64,000 bases of DNA from Candidatus Venteria ishoeyi. GTDB lineage: Bacteria > Pseudomonadota > Gammaproteobacteria > Beggiatoales > Beggiatoaceae. Below, one piece after another: positions 37,706 to 46,726 of the stretch. Every line of letters starts with the position of its first letter. Position 1 is the first letter of the stretch. The notes beneath the pieces are model-generated. The model made no database searches. It worked only from the letters and a program-made list of their open reading frames with translations, and was not told the origin of the DNA. The DNA is taken from the NCBI RefSeq assembly GCF_030378065.1, contig NZ_JAUCGJ010000017.1:1-64000 (forward strand), written 5' to 3'. The position numbers were made by a program, and so were the translations under genes.

Positions 37706-37786
37706 ATGTTACACAATTGGACTGTTTTTGATTTGAACCTGAAGTTTTCTTGATTTTAGTCAAAAATGATGCTTTTGTGTAACATT
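37705..37786. repeat. 82-bp segment with 12-bp inverted ends
   Basis: AATGTTACACAA (37705-37716) and TTGTGTAACATT (37775-37786) are perfect inverse copies bounding an AT-rich, non-coding segment. It directly abuts the end of repeat A copy 3. It could be another small element or a paired binding site. Confidence 0.5.
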
Positions 37787-37840
37787 ATTTAATACTTTAA
37801 TTGTATAAACTTTTTTTATAATATCTTGATTGTAAAGCAT

Positions 37841-37878
37841 AAAAAATCTGTGGGTTAATAAACTCACAGATTTTTTTT
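37841..37878. terminator. Strong bidirectional-type terminator hairpin
   Basis: AAAAAATCTGTG(GG) pairs with (CT)CACAGATTTTTT, about 14 bp with one wobble and an 8-nt loop, flanked by A and T runs. It isolates the symporter operon from upstream transcription. Confidence 0.65.
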
Positions 37879-38032
37879 ATGGATTATTACATTTTTGTTG
37901 CAAACTCAGTACACTGTGCAGGCTTGAAACGGAAGCATACTGAGTTTGGATGCATGAGCTTGTAAAAATATTCAAGTTTATTCGTGCATAACTGCTCAAG
38001 TTAAATACTAACAATCAAAGGAGCTTATTCCT

Positions 38033-38290
38033 ATGTCTGATGATACAAAACAGGCTTACTGGCGCGCAAATTTGCGCCTGCTCGCCTGGTGTTTAAGTAT
38101 CTGGTTTGTGGTGTCTTATGGTTTTGGCATCCTGCTGGTAGAACAACTTAATCAAATTAAAATCGGTGGTTTCATGCTGGGTTTCTGGTTTGCCCAGCAA
38201 GGTTCGATTTATGTTTTTCTACTGCTGATTTTTTTCTATTCCTGGCGTATGAATCAGTTGGATCGCCAATATAACGTGCATGAAGATTGA
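38033..38290 (+). CDS. DUF4212 small subunit of sodium/solute symporter
   Basis: An 85-residue protein with two membrane segments (LAWCLSIWFVVSYGFGILL; QGSIYVFLLLIFFYSW) and the DUF4212 pattern YWRANLRLL ... GGFMLGFWFAQQGS ... LDRQYNV. Such proteins are always encoded just before an ActP-like sodium/solute symporter, as here (10 bp gap), and are thought to be its accessory subunit. AAAGGAG precedes the ATG. Confidence 0.9.
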   Translation: MSDDTKQAYWRANLRLLAWCLSIWFVVSYGFGILLVEQLNQIKIGGFMLGFWFAQQGSIYVFLLLIFFYSWRMNQLDRQYNVHED

Positions 38291-38300
38291 GGAATAAAAC

Positions 38301-40100
38301 ATGGATTTAAAAACCCTAACTTATATCGTCGTTGGTGCCAGCTTTTTACTGTATATCGGTATCGCGATTTGGGCAAAAGCCCGTAGCACCAATGACTTTT
38401 ATGTCGCAGGTGGTGGTGTACATCCGGTTGCCAATGGTATGGCAACGGCTGCTGACTGGATGTCGGCAGCTTCATTTATTTCCATGGCAGGTTTAATTGC
38501 CTTTTTAGGTTATGGCGGCTCGGTTTATTTAATGGGCTGGACCGGTGGTTATGTACTGCTGGCTTTATTATTAGCACCTTATCTGCGTAAATTTGGCAAA
38601 TTCACTGTACCAGAGTTTATTGGTGAGCGTTATTATTCGCAAACTGCGCGTCTGGTTGCCGTTGTCTGTCTGATTTTTATTTCTTTCACTTATGTCGCAG
38701 GGCAAATGCGTGGTGTTGGGATTGTATTCTCCCGTTTCCTGGAAGTGGATATTATCACTGGTTTGTTAATTGGTATGGGCGTGGTCTTTTTCTACGCGGT
38801 ACTAGGTGGCATGAAAGGGATTACCTATACTCAGGTCGCGCAATATTGTGTACTGATTTTTGCTTATACCGTACCTGCGGTGTTTATCGCTATTGAAGTG
38901 ACTGGCGTTGCCCTGCCTCAAATTGCATTGGGCAGTGAGGTTGTGGATGGCTCCGGTTATTTGCTGGATAAACTTGATAAGGTGGTGACGGACTTAGGTT
39001 TTACGGCCTACACCCAAGGCACCAAGTCGACTATTGACATGTTTGCTATCACTGTCGCTTTGATGGTGGGTACTGCGGGTCTGCCGCATGTGATTGTACG
39101 CTTTTTCACCGTGCCTAAGGTACGCGATGCGCGTAAATCCGCAGGCTGGGCATTATTATTCATCACCTTGCTGTATACCACCGCACCTGCGGTTGGCGCA
39201 CTGGCGCGTTTGAACCTGATTGATACCGTGAATGGTGCCGACGGTCAAGGTACTGCTTATACTTCAATGCCAAGCTGGTTCCAAACCTGGGAAAATTCAG
39301 GTTTGATTGCCTGGTATGACCATAATGGTGACGGTAAAGTACAATATGCCGCAGGCAAGCCTATGGAAGGTAAACCTAAGTTTGAAGGTGAAACCCGTGG
39401 CACGCACGGTGAGCGCGTTGTCACCAACCCAAGCAAAGGAGAAGCAGTTAATGGTGCACCATTTGCCAATGAGTTACACGTAGATCGTGACATCATGGTA
39501 TTGGCGAATCCAGAAATTGCGAATTTGCCGATGTGGGTGATTGCATTGATTGCCGCAGGGGGTATTGCCGCAGCCTTATCCACGGCAGCCGGGCTGTTAC
39601 TGGTGATTTCTGCCAGTATTTCACATGATATTGTGAAGGGTATGCTCCGTCCGAATATCAGTGAGCGCAATGAACTCATGGTGGGACGTATTTCCGCCGC
39701 GTTTGCAATTCTGATTGCAGGGTATCTGGGGGCTAATCCACCCGCCTTCGTGGCGCAAGTGGTGGCGTTTGCCTTTGGCCTCGCCGCCTCCTCCCTGTTC
39801 CCAGTTATCCTGATGGGCATTTTCAATAAGAGAATGAACCGTGAAGGGGCTATTTCCGGTATGTTGGTGGGTCTGGTCTTTACCATAGGCTATATCCTGT
39901 ACTTCAAAGGCGTGTTTATTACGCCAATGGCAGCCAATATTCCAGAAAACTGGTTATTTGGTATCTCACCAGAAGGCATTGGTTTTATCGGTATGTTACT
40001 GAACTTCCTGGTTGCGTTTGTGGTATCTAAAGTCACCAGCGCACCACCAGAGCATATTCAGCATCTGGTTGAGGATATTCGTGTACCCAAAGCCAGTTAA
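38301..40100 (+). CDS. Sodium/solute symporter (VC_2705/ActP-like) with EF-hand-like loop
   Basis: A 599-residue SSS-family transporter, probably for acetate or another short monocarboxylate. Family features include STNDFYVAGGGVHPVANGMA, AADWMSAASFISMAG, MVGTAGLPHVIVRFFTV and AAALSTAAGLLLVISASISHD. A periplasmic-looking insert (about 325-390) contains DHNGDGKVQYAA (340-351), which matches the first part of a Ca2+-binding EF-hand loop but lacks the final Glu. It pairs with the DUF4212 gene upstream. Hairpins follow at its stop codon. Confidence 0.9.
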   Translation: MDLKTLTYIVVGASFLLYIGIAIWAKARSTNDFYVAGGGVHPVANGMATAADWMSAASFISMAGLIAFLGYGGSVYLMGWTGGYVLLALLLAPYLRKFGKFTVPEFIGERYYSQTARLVAVVCLIFISFTYVAGQMRGVGIVFSRFLEVDIITGLLIGMGVVFFYAVLGGMKGITYTQVAQYCVLIFAYTVPAVFIAIEVTGVALPQIALGSEVVDGSGYLLDKLDKVVTDLGFTAYTQGTKSTIDMFAITVALMVGTAGLPHVIVRFFTVPKVRDARKSAGWALLFITLLYTTAPAVGALARLNLIDTVNGADGQGTAYTSMPSWFQTWENSGLIAWYDHNGDGKVQYAAGKPMEGKPKFEGETRGTHGERVVTNPSKGEAVNGAPFANELHVDRDIMVLANPEIANLPMWVIALIAAGGIAAALSTAAGLLLVISASISHDIVKGMLRPNISERNELMVGRISAAFAILIAGYLGANPPAFVAQVVAFAFGLAASSLFPVILMGIFNKRMNREGAISGMLVGLVFTIGYILYFKGVFITPMAANIPENWLFGISPEGIGFIGMLLNFLVAFVVSKVTSAPPEHIQHLVEDIRVPKAS

Positions 40101-40180
40101 AAGTTAAATAAACTTTTAAGCGTAGAAAACAGTGGCTGCAAGGAGCATTCAATCTCCTTCAGCTCATTGCAGCCACTGTT
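40097..40180 (+). terminator. Two hairpins after the symporter gene
   Basis: TTAAAAGTT/AACTTTTAA (40097-40119) includes the symporter TAA and ends in a T run. A longer hairpin follows, with 14-bp arms AACAGTGGCTGCAA / TTGCAGCCACTGTT (40128-40180) and an inner AGGAG/CTCCT pair. Together they make a convincing transcription stop. Confidence 0.65.
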
Positions 40181-40227
40181 CTAAATACTGAAGCCGGCTC
40201 TGGAAACTCAATCATGAGAGCGGCTAT

Positions 40228-40280
40228 GCTACTGCGCGTTGCGCGGTTTGCCGTCTGGAAGACAGCGCTCCCGGCAAATT
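40228..40280. repeat. Short dispersed repeat, also at 61.4 kb
   Basis: GCCGTCTGGAAGACAGCGCT followed by CCCGGCAAA resembles 61408-61438 (GCCGACTGGAAGTCGGCGCT then CCCAGGGAAA). It is a palindromic intergenic motif; two copies are seen here. Confidence 0.45.
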
Positions 40281-40307
40281 AACCTTAAAATAATTGAATA
40301 AGATAGT

Positions 40308-40351
40308 TTGACAAAATAAGCCACAATCCTTATATTCGAAACATGTCGAAT
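40308..40351 (+). promoter_or_regulatory. ArsR-gene promoter and operator, predicted leaderless start
   Basis: A near-consensus promoter: TTGACA (40308-40313), 17-bp spacer, TATATT (40331-40336). The expected +1 falls at about 40343, the A of the ATG. The palindrome ATTCGAAACATGTCGAAT (40334-40351) covers the -10 and the start codon. No Shine-Dalgarno can fit, so the mRNA is predicted to be leaderless and self-repressed. Confidence 0.7.
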
Positions 40352-40684
40352 ATCAAAACTCTGGAAAATGATCTGCCCGTACTGGAGCAGTACGCAAAGA
40401 TGTTTAAGGCCTTATCAAATCCGGTACGCCTGCGTATTTTTTTGCGTTCTTTAGAAAAACACCCGCCAGGCATGACTTGTGATATTGATGTGGATACCAT
40501 GCTTTCCTGTCAGCGCAGTCTGGCCACTGAATTTGGTTTGGCACCTTCAACAATTTCGCATCATGTCAAAGAGTTAAGCAATGTTGGTTTGTTGCATGTG
40601 CGGCGTGATGGGCAACGGGTTTTAATTTGGGTGGATGCTGAGGCGATACAAAAGCTCGATTTATTTTTTGGCTCCTTATCCTGA
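40343..40684 (+). CDS. ArsR/SmtB-family transcriptional regulator
   Basis: A 113-residue winged-helix regulator: LSNPVRLRIFL, then the recognition region FGLAPSTISHHVKELSNVGLL and wing VRRDGQRVLIWVD. There are Cys at TCDID and LSCQR but no clear ELCVC-type metal site, so the inducer is unknown. It starts with the ATG inside its own predicted operator. The same operator motif lies before the RND efflux genes downstream, so I infer that it represses both itself and the pump. Confidence 0.88.
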   Translation: MSNIKTLENDLPVLEQYAKMFKALSNPVRLRIFLRSLEKHPPGMTCDIDVDTMLSCQRSLATEFGLAPSTISHHVKELSNVGLLHVRRDGQRVLIWVDAEAIQKLDLFFGSLS

Positions 40685-40694
40685 ATTTAATAAA

Positions 40695-40746
40695 CACCAT
40701 CTAAGTTGAACACCATCTAAGTTGAACACCACAGTTTTTTGTCATT
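40695..40746. repeat. Tandem 16-bp repeat
   Basis: CACCATCTAAGTTGAA occurs twice in tandem (40695-40710, 40711-40726), followed by CACCACAGTTTTTTGTCATT. The same sequence type is found once at 27787-27816. It lies between the regulator gene and the efflux operon. Confidence 0.6.
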
Positions 40747-40782
40747 ACCTTTAAAAAATTTATTTGCATTTCTCAGTACAAA

Positions 40783-40800
40783 ATTCGAAAAGTGTCGAAT
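40783..40800 (+). promoter_or_regulatory. Second copy of the ArsR-type operator
   Basis: ATTCGAAAAGTGTCGAAT matches the palindrome over the ArsR-gene start at all but two central positions. It lies 40 bp before the efflux-operon ATG, just upstream of a TATAAT at 40806-40811. Inferred binding site of the adjacent regulator. Confidence 0.7.
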
Positions 40801-40839
40801 TTTATTATAATAAAACAAATCTGTTTCAAGGAAGTCAAC

Positions 40840-42006
40840 ATGTGTCATCAAAAATATAAAATTGGTATTACTGCTGGTTTTTTATTTAATTTTTTATTCA
40901 TAACAACAACACAAGCTGAACAAGTGGTCAGAATAGAAACTGTCAAATTGCAGCAATTGCAACAGCACAAGCGTGTCACAGGTAACTTGCGCGCGCTATC
41001 GGAAGCCAGCTTAGCGGTCAGAGAATCGGGATATGTGGCAAAAGTGTTGGTTAATGAAGGCACACGCGTCAAAGCGGGGGATATGCTGGTGCAACTTGAT
41101 GAGCGGCGACTGCGCTCAGAACTGGCGCAGTTAAAAGCCGAGTTAAGTCAGGCCAAAGCCGCCGTGCGGCAGCGTCAGGCAGAATTGGCAAATGCCAAGG
41201 TGGAAATGGAGGCCAACCAATATTCAGCCAATAAAAAAGCCATTTCACAACGTGCCTTGCGTTTATCCAAAACCCAGTTTAATGTCGCGCAGGCGGCCTT
41301 GCAAGAAGCCAAAGCCGTCATCGCTGCGCGTAATGCACAGTTACAGTTATTACAAGTGCGTTTAGCGGATTTGACCCTGTATGCGCCATTTGCGGGTTTA
41401 ATCACTGAGCGTCTGGCAGAACCGGGAGAGTGGTTTAAGCAGGGGCAGAATGTCATTACTTTGGTGGCAGATGCACAATTGGAAGCCTGGCTGGATGTGC
41501 CGGAGCGTTTTGTTCATCAGTTAAACACAAACCCGCAGCAGAAAATTAATTTACAAATTAATGGCACGCACCTGGAGGCAGGCAGTCAGGTAATCTTGGG
41601 CAAGGTTGATCCCCATGCGCGAACATTTACCCTGGTTGCACATTTTGATAACACTGAGCAGCATTGGATGCCAGGTATGTCGGTATTGGCCTGGTTGCCA
41701 TTAGCTGGACAACAGGCTGTGTTGACGGTCAGTAAAAATGCCCTGGTGCAGCGTAATGGCAAATATACGGTATTTAAGGTGAGTAAAGCTGAAGAAGGTG
41801 ATACAGCCAGTGCAGTGGCGGTGGAAGTCCTGTTTTACCAGGATGGCCGCGCAGCAATTAAAGCGATGGATTTAGCCGAAAATGACCGGGTTGTGAATGA
41901 GGGTAATGAACGCCTGAATCCGGGCGCTGTGCTGGTAACGAAAATAGCAACTGATGATAAGTCCGTGAGCTTGGCTGAATTAAAAACACAACAGGAAGCT
42001 TTATGA
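40840..42006 (+). CDS. RND efflux periplasmic adaptor (membrane fusion protein)
   Basis: A 388-residue HlyD/AcrA-type adaptor with a signal peptide (GITAGFLFNFLFITTTQA) and a lipoyl-like half-motif (SLAVRESGYVAKVLVNEGTRVKAGDMLVQLD). A helical hairpin (about 90-165) with Gln/Ala heptads follows, then the second lipoyl half LTLYAPFAGLITERLAEPGEWF and beta-barrel domains. I chose ATG 40840 (AAGGAAG upstream), not the GTG inside the operator. It couples the permease to an outer-membrane channel; no TolC-like gene is adjacent. Its TGA overlaps the permease ATG. Confidence 0.92.
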   Translation: MCHQKYKIGITAGFLFNFLFITTTQAEQVVRIETVKLQQLQQHKRVTGNLRALSEASLAVRESGYVAKVLVNEGTRVKAGDMLVQLDERRLRSELAQLKAELSQAKAAVRQRQAELANAKVEMEANQYSANKKAISQRALRLSKTQFNVAQAALQEAKAVIAARNAQLQLLQVRLADLTLYAPFAGLITERLAEPGEWFKQGQNVITLVADAQLEAWLDVPERFVHQLNTNPQQKINLQINGTHLEAGSQVILGKVDPHARTFTLVAHFDNTEQHWMPGMSVLAWLPLAGQQAVLTVSKNALVQRNGKYTVFKVSKAEEGDTASAVAVEVLFYQDGRAAIKAMDLAENDRVVNEGNERLNPGAVLVTKIATDDKSVSLAELKTQQEAL

Positions 42007-45000
42007 AACTTGTTGATGCTGCCGTCAGGCAACCTATTACAGTGGTTGTCGTTGTATTGATGGCAATGATGGCGGGCGTGCTGGCTTTTACCCAGGTACC
42101 GATTCAGATGACGCCATCTGTTGATTCGGTGGTGATTTCAGTGAGTACTTTTTGGGAAAATGCCTCACCCAAAGAAATTGAGTCCGACATTATCACCGAG
42201 CAGGAGCGGGTTTTAGGTGATGTGACGGGCTTGCTGGCGTTAACCAGCATCAGTCAGGCCGGTCAGGGCCAGTTGCGCCTGGAATTTGAAAATGGCACTG
42301 ATATTCATCTGGCGATGCAACAGGTGCTGCAAAAACTGGATGAGGTGATCGCCTATCCCGAAGGGGTTTCTCAGCCCGTGGTTGAAGGCGTTGATCCTGA
42401 TTCCATTGATCACATTGCCTGGGTGGGTCTGGCGGCAACTGACCCCAATTTTGACGCATCGACTTTATATGATTTTATGGAGCGCCGCCTGCGTCCGCGT
42501 TTGGAGCGGATTAAAGGCGTGTCGAAAGTCGGCATTGTGGGTGCGCGGGAAAAAGAGCTGCAAATTCGTATTGATCCCGTGGCACTGGCGCAGCACGGTA
42601 TCACCTACACGGCATTAATGGACGCTATTCGCTTAAATAATCAGAATTTTTCTGGTGGACGCTTAAATGATGGTAAAAATGATATTCGTGTCCGTGCCGT
42701 GGGACGCTTTTCCGATATTGATGCGGTAAAACGTCTGGTGGTACAGCGTAATCAGGCCGGGCCGGTTTATCTGGGGGATCTGGCAAGCATTAAAGAAACT
42801 TATAAGGAGTTGCAGGACTGGGTGCTGGCACGCGGTATTTTAATGCCATTTTTTAATTTCCAGTTGCAATATGGCGCAAACCTGTTGGAAACCATGCACT
42901 TGATCAAAGCGGAACTGGCGACATTAAACGCCCCCGCAGGTTTGCTTGAGCAGGAAGCCCAGCGTATGGGGGTTGATGGTACATTGGAACTGGTACAAGT
43001 GTGGGATTCTTCCACCTATGTGGATCAGGCCATTGATTTAGTGCAAAACAACATCCTGATTGGTGGCTTGCTGGCAACTTTAACCTTGCTGCTGTTTTTA
43101 CGTTCCTTGCGTACCATCGGCGTGATTGCCATTGCCATTCCAATCTCAGTCATTGCTGCTTTGGTGGTATTGGTTGCTTTGGGGCGTTCGATCAATATTA
43201 TTTCTCTGGCAGGGATGGCATTTGCGGTGGGCATGGTGATCGATAATGCCATTGTGGTCATCGAAAATGTGTTTCGCCATTTGGAAATGGGTAAAACCAC
43301 CGTGCGTGCTGCGATTGAAGGTACGCATGAAGTGGCGGGCGCGGTGCTGGCTTCGACCCTGACCACTTTAATGGTCTTTTTACCCATTCTGTTTATTGAG
43401 GATTCCGCTGGACAATTATTCCGTGATATTGCGCTGGCAATTATGGCCTCAGTGGGCATTAGCTTTTTGGTCTCAATTTTAGTCATTCCCGCCACTGCCG
43501 CAGGTTTCTTACATCTGCCCAAACAAACCCGGGCGCGCTTGCAGCAAAACAAACCAAAAGCAGGTATTGCGCAATGGGTTGCCGGTATTGTACAGTTTTT
43601 CACCCGTAACTGGCTGCGGCGTTTACTGCTGACGCTGAGTTTTGCCATAATTACCTTTATTGGTATCTCATGGCTGATACCGCCGCTGGATTATTTACCT
43701 AAAGGCAACCGTAATGCGGTATTTGGCGTTATGATCCCCCCGCCCGGTTACAATCTGGAACAAATGCGCATAATTGGAAAAAGGATGGAAACCACCATTC
43801 GCCCAACCTGGGAATATACCGGTGATAAATTTGGTGCAGAACCCAGAATTCGCGGCACTGACGCGCCCGACCCCAGTGATCGTCGCCCGATGATAAGCAT
43901 TAATGGACAACAGCAGCCTGCGCCTGCTTTAGATCATTATTTCCTGGTGGCAATGGGTGGGCGTATGTTTCACGGCGCTTTACCTCATGATGCGCGCACT
44001 GCTGTGGATGCTATTGATTTGCTGAACAGTGCCGCCTCTGGTGCAAATACACCCGATGTACTGGGTTTTGCTTTCCAGTTCCCACTGTTTTTAAGTGGTG
44101 GCACCACCGGCTCGGCGATTAATATTGACTTGGTTGGTGATGACTTATCTCTGGTCAGCAAAGGTGCTGAGGCTTTGTTATTTAAGCTGTTTGAGCAGTT
44201 TGGTTTTTATGCAGTGGTGCCGGAACCGGCTAATTTTTTATTGCCATCGCCGGAATTACGCATCACTCCTGATGATGAACGCCTGCAACATATGGGCCTT
44301 AGCCGCAGTGACGTGGGTATTGCTGTGGCTGCCAATGGTGATGGTTATATCCTGCCCCGTGGTTTTGAAATTGGTGGCGAGTTAAAGGATATTAAAGTTA
44401 TCAGCCAGCCAGCCTTGGCTGATAATCCAATTGATGCCTTATTACAAGTGCCTTTGGCTACGCCTACGGGCAAAGTGGTGGATTTGGAAAATGTTGCCCA
44501 GGTGGAACGCCTGCAAGATGCTGATCAAATTAAACACGTAAACCGTCAACGCGCTGTTACCTTACAATTTACCGCCCCCGATGGCATGGCAATGGAAGAT
44601 GCGATACAGGCCATTCAAAGCATAGTGGCGGAACTGCGTGAGCAGGCGGCAATTTCGCCCTTGATTGAGGTACAGTTGGCGGGTAGCGCCGGTAAATTAA
44701 GCGACATTAAACAAGCCTTAATGGGCGATGGCAGCCTGATTGGCACAATTTCCAGCTCATTGTTTTTAGCCATGCTGGTGGTGTATCTGGTGATGGTGGT
44801 GTTATTCCAGAACTGGTTTTATCCGCTGGTCATCATGGTGACAGTGCCACTGGCAACCCTGGGCGGTTTTATCGGTTTATCCTGGGTGCATCAAATCAGC
44901 GTAGCAGAGCGTTATTTACCCGTGCAAAACATGGATGTGCTGACCATACTTGGTTTTGTTATTTTAGCGGGTGTGGTGGTCAATAATGCCATTTTAATCG

Positions 45001-45314
45001 TGCATCAAACCTTAAATTTTCTGGCAGGTAAATCCGATGTCGGGGATAAGGTTGAGCAAATGACGCCCCAACAAGCCATTATCAAGTCAGTGGAATCGCG
45101 CGTGCGCCCGATTTTGATGAGCACTCTAACCTCTGTCGGTGGTATGTTGCCTTTGGTGTTGATGCCGGGGGCGGGTAGTGAGTTGTATCGTGGCCTGGGT
45201 GCTGTGGTGGTTGGCGGTTTATTAATCGCCACATTTTTCACCTTATTTTTGGTGCCGGTGATTTTATCCATGTTGTTTGAGTTGCGGGCTAAAAAAGCAG
45301 AATACACCGCATAA
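42003..45314 (+). CDS. RND-family efflux permease (AcrB/HAE1-like)
   Basis: A 1103-residue inner-membrane proton-driven pump with two repeated halves. The N-terminal helix is RQPITVVVVVLMAMMAGVLAF, followed by the porter loop. TM4 has the proton-relay region GMVIDNAIVVIENVFRH, and the second half has GVVVNNAILIVHQTLNF and RPILMSTLTSVGGMLPL. Substrate (organic or metal) cannot be read. Slightly longer than AcrB owing to an enlarged second porter loop (about 600-700). ATGA overlap with the adaptor gene, under the ArsR-type operator. Confidence 0.93.
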   Translation: MKLVDAAVRQPITVVVVVLMAMMAGVLAFTQVPIQMTPSVDSVVISVSTFWENASPKEIESDIITEQERVLGDVTGLLALTSISQAGQGQLRLEFENGTDIHLAMQQVLQKLDEVIAYPEGVSQPVVEGVDPDSIDHIAWVGLAATDPNFDASTLYDFMERRLRPRLERIKGVSKVGIVGAREKELQIRIDPVALAQHGITYTALMDAIRLNNQNFSGGRLNDGKNDIRVRAVGRFSDIDAVKRLVVQRNQAGPVYLGDLASIKETYKELQDWVLARGILMPFFNFQLQYGANLLETMHLIKAELATLNAPAGLLEQEAQRMGVDGTLELVQVWDSSTYVDQAIDLVQNNILIGGLLATLTLLLFLRSLRTIGVIAIAIPISVIAALVVLVALGRSINIISLAGMAFAVGMVIDNAIVVIENVFRHLEMGKTTVRAAIEGTHEVAGAVLASTLTTLMVFLPILFIEDSAGQLFRDIALAIMASVGISFLVSILVIPATAAGFLHLPKQTRARLQQNKPKAGIAQWVAGIVQFFTRNWLRRLLLTLSFAIITFIGISWLIPPLDYLPKGNRNAVFGVMIPPPGYNLEQMRIIGKRMETTIRPTWEYTGDKFGAEPRIRGTDAPDPSDRRPMISINGQQQPAPALDHYFLVAMGGRMFHGALPHDARTAVDAIDLLNSAASGANTPDVLGFAFQFPLFLSGGTTGSAINIDLVGDDLSLVSKGAEALLFKLFEQFGFYAVVPEPANFLLPSPELRITPDDERLQHMGLSRSDVGIAVAANGDGYILPRGFEIGGELKDIKVISQPALADNPIDALLQVPLATPTGKVVDLENVAQVERLQDADQIKHVNRQRAVTLQFTAPDGMAMEDAIQAIQSIVAELREQAAISPLIEVQLAGSAGKLSDIKQALMGDGSLIGTISSSLFLAMLVVYLVMVVLFQNWFYPLVIMVTVPLATLGGFIGLSWVHQISVAERYLPVQNMDVLTILGFVILAGVVVNNAILIVHQTLNFLAGKSDVGDKVEQMTPQQAIIKSVESRVRPILMSTLTSVGGMLPLVLMPGAGSELYRGLGAVVVGGLLIATFFTLFLVPVILSMLFELRAKKAEYTA

Positions 45315-45371
45315 TGGCAAAGGATTAAAATATAGCATCGGATTGTGTTTATCGAAAAGCAGGGAGATTGT

Positions 45372-45377
45372 TATACT
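45372..45377 (+). promoter_or_regulatory. Possible -10 box of hemL
   Basis: TATACT lies 56 bp before hemL; TTATCG at 45349-45354 is at -35 spacing but matches poorly. Low confidence. Confidence 0.3.
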
Positions 45378-45433
45378 ATAGGGAATATTACATAACAGCG
45401 TTTACTCCATATTTTTAAAGATGAGGAAATCCC

Positions 45434-46714
45434 ATGACCCAATCCCATGATCAATTTGTTGCGGCCCAAAAAGTTATTCCTGGTGGCGTCAATTCGCCAG
45501 TGCGCGCATTTCGCGCGGTTGGCGGTGATCCGGTATTTATTGAACACGCGCAAGGCAGCCGTTTATATGATGTGGATGGGAACAGTTATATTGATTATGT
45601 GGGTTCCTGGGGGCCGATGATTGCAGGTCATGCCAACCCGGAAATTGTCAGAGCCGTGCAGGCAGCAGCAGCGCAAGGTTTAAGTTTTGGCGCGCCCACT
45701 CAGATTGAAACCGTAATGGCAGAAAAGCTGTGTGAATACGTGCCTTCCATGAAACAAGTGCGTATGGTCAGCAGTGGCACGGAAGCAACCATGAGCGCAA
45801 TTCGTCTGGCACGAGGCGCAACCGGGCGCGATAAAATCCTGAAATTTGAAGGCTGTTATCATGGGCATGGCGATTCACTGCTGGTAAAAGCCGGTTCCGG
45901 CGCATTAACCCTGGGCGTGCCAAATTCTCCGGGCGTACCCGCAGCATTGGCAGCCTGCACCTTAACCCTGGCCTATAATGACCTGGCGCAGGTGGAACAA
46001 CTTTTTGCTGAAATGGGAGCGGAAATCGCCTGTATTATTGTCGAGCCGGTTGCCGGTAACATGAACTGCATTCCGCCATTACCGGGTTTTCTGGAAGGGC
46101 TGCGTAAAGTTTGTGATGACAGCGGTGCATTGTTGATTTTTGATGAAGTCATGACCGGATTTCGGGTTGGGCTGGGTGGCGCTCAGGGACACTATGGCGT
46201 TACCCCGGATATCACCACCCTGGGTAAGATCGTTGGCGGTGGTATGCCCGTGGGCGCTTTCGGCGGCAGTGCTGAAGTGATGAATCAACTGGCACCACTG
46301 GGGCCGGTATATCAGGCGGGTACCTTATCGGGTAATCCCGTGGCGATGGCGGCAGGGCTGAAAACTCTGGAACTGGTTGCCAAACCCGGTTTCTATGAAA
46401 CGCTAACGCAAAAAACCGAAACTCTGGTTAATGGTATGCTGGAACGCGCAAAAGCAGCGGGTATCAACATGACGGCGAATACTGTCGGTGCAATGTTCGG
46501 CCTGTTTTTTACCGATGCCGGACAAGTGGATAATTTTGCCCAGGCAACGGCCTGTAACCAGGAACAATTCAATCGTTTCTTTCACGGTATGTTGAATGCT
46601 GGTGTGTATCTTGCGCCTTCCGCCTATGAAGCGGGTTTTGTCTCCAGCGCGCACAGTGATGAGGATATCGCGGCAACGCTGGCAGCGGCTGAGCAGGTAT
46701 TTTCCTCTTTGTAA
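45434..46714 (+). CDS. hemL: Glutamate-1-semialdehyde 2,1-aminomutase
   Basis: PLP enzyme of the C5 haem pathway that converts glutamate-1-semialdehyde to 5-aminolevulinate. The 426-residue protein has [66 protein letters not shown] and the PLP lysine in [18 protein letters not shown]. Complete; GAGGAAA Shine-Dalgarno. The lipoprotein gene follows 12 bp downstream. Confidence 0.97.
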   Translation: MTQSHDQFVAAQKVIPGGVNSPVRAFRAVGGDPVFIEHAQGSRLYDVDGNSYIDYVGSWGPMIAGHANPEIVRAVQAAAAQGLSFGAPTQIETVMAEKLCEYVPSMKQVRMVSSGTEATMSAIRLARGATGRDKILKFEGCYHGHGDSLLVKAGSGALTLGVPNSPGVPAALAACTLTLAYNDLAQVEQLFAEMGAEIACIIVEPVAGNMNCIPPLPGFLEGLRKVCDDSGALLIFDEVMTGFRVGLGGAQGHYGVTPDITTLGKIVGGGMPVGAFGGSAEVMNQLAPLGPVYQAGTLSGNPVAMAAGLKTLELVAKPGFYETLTQKTETLVNGMLERAKAAGINMTANTVGAMFGLFFTDAGQVDNFAQATACNQEQFNRFFHGMLNAGVYLAPSAYEAGFVSSAHSDEDIAATLAAAEQVFSSL

Positions 46715-46726
46715 GGGAAAACAGGT

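Noticed and set aside
39257-39886. 209-codon minus-strand frame in the symporter gene
   Set aside because: Low-complexity antisense shadow of a strongly conserved membrane protein gene.
43025-43648. 207-codon minus-strand frame in the RND permease gene
   Set aside because: Antisense shadow; composition mirrors the hydrophobic coding strand.
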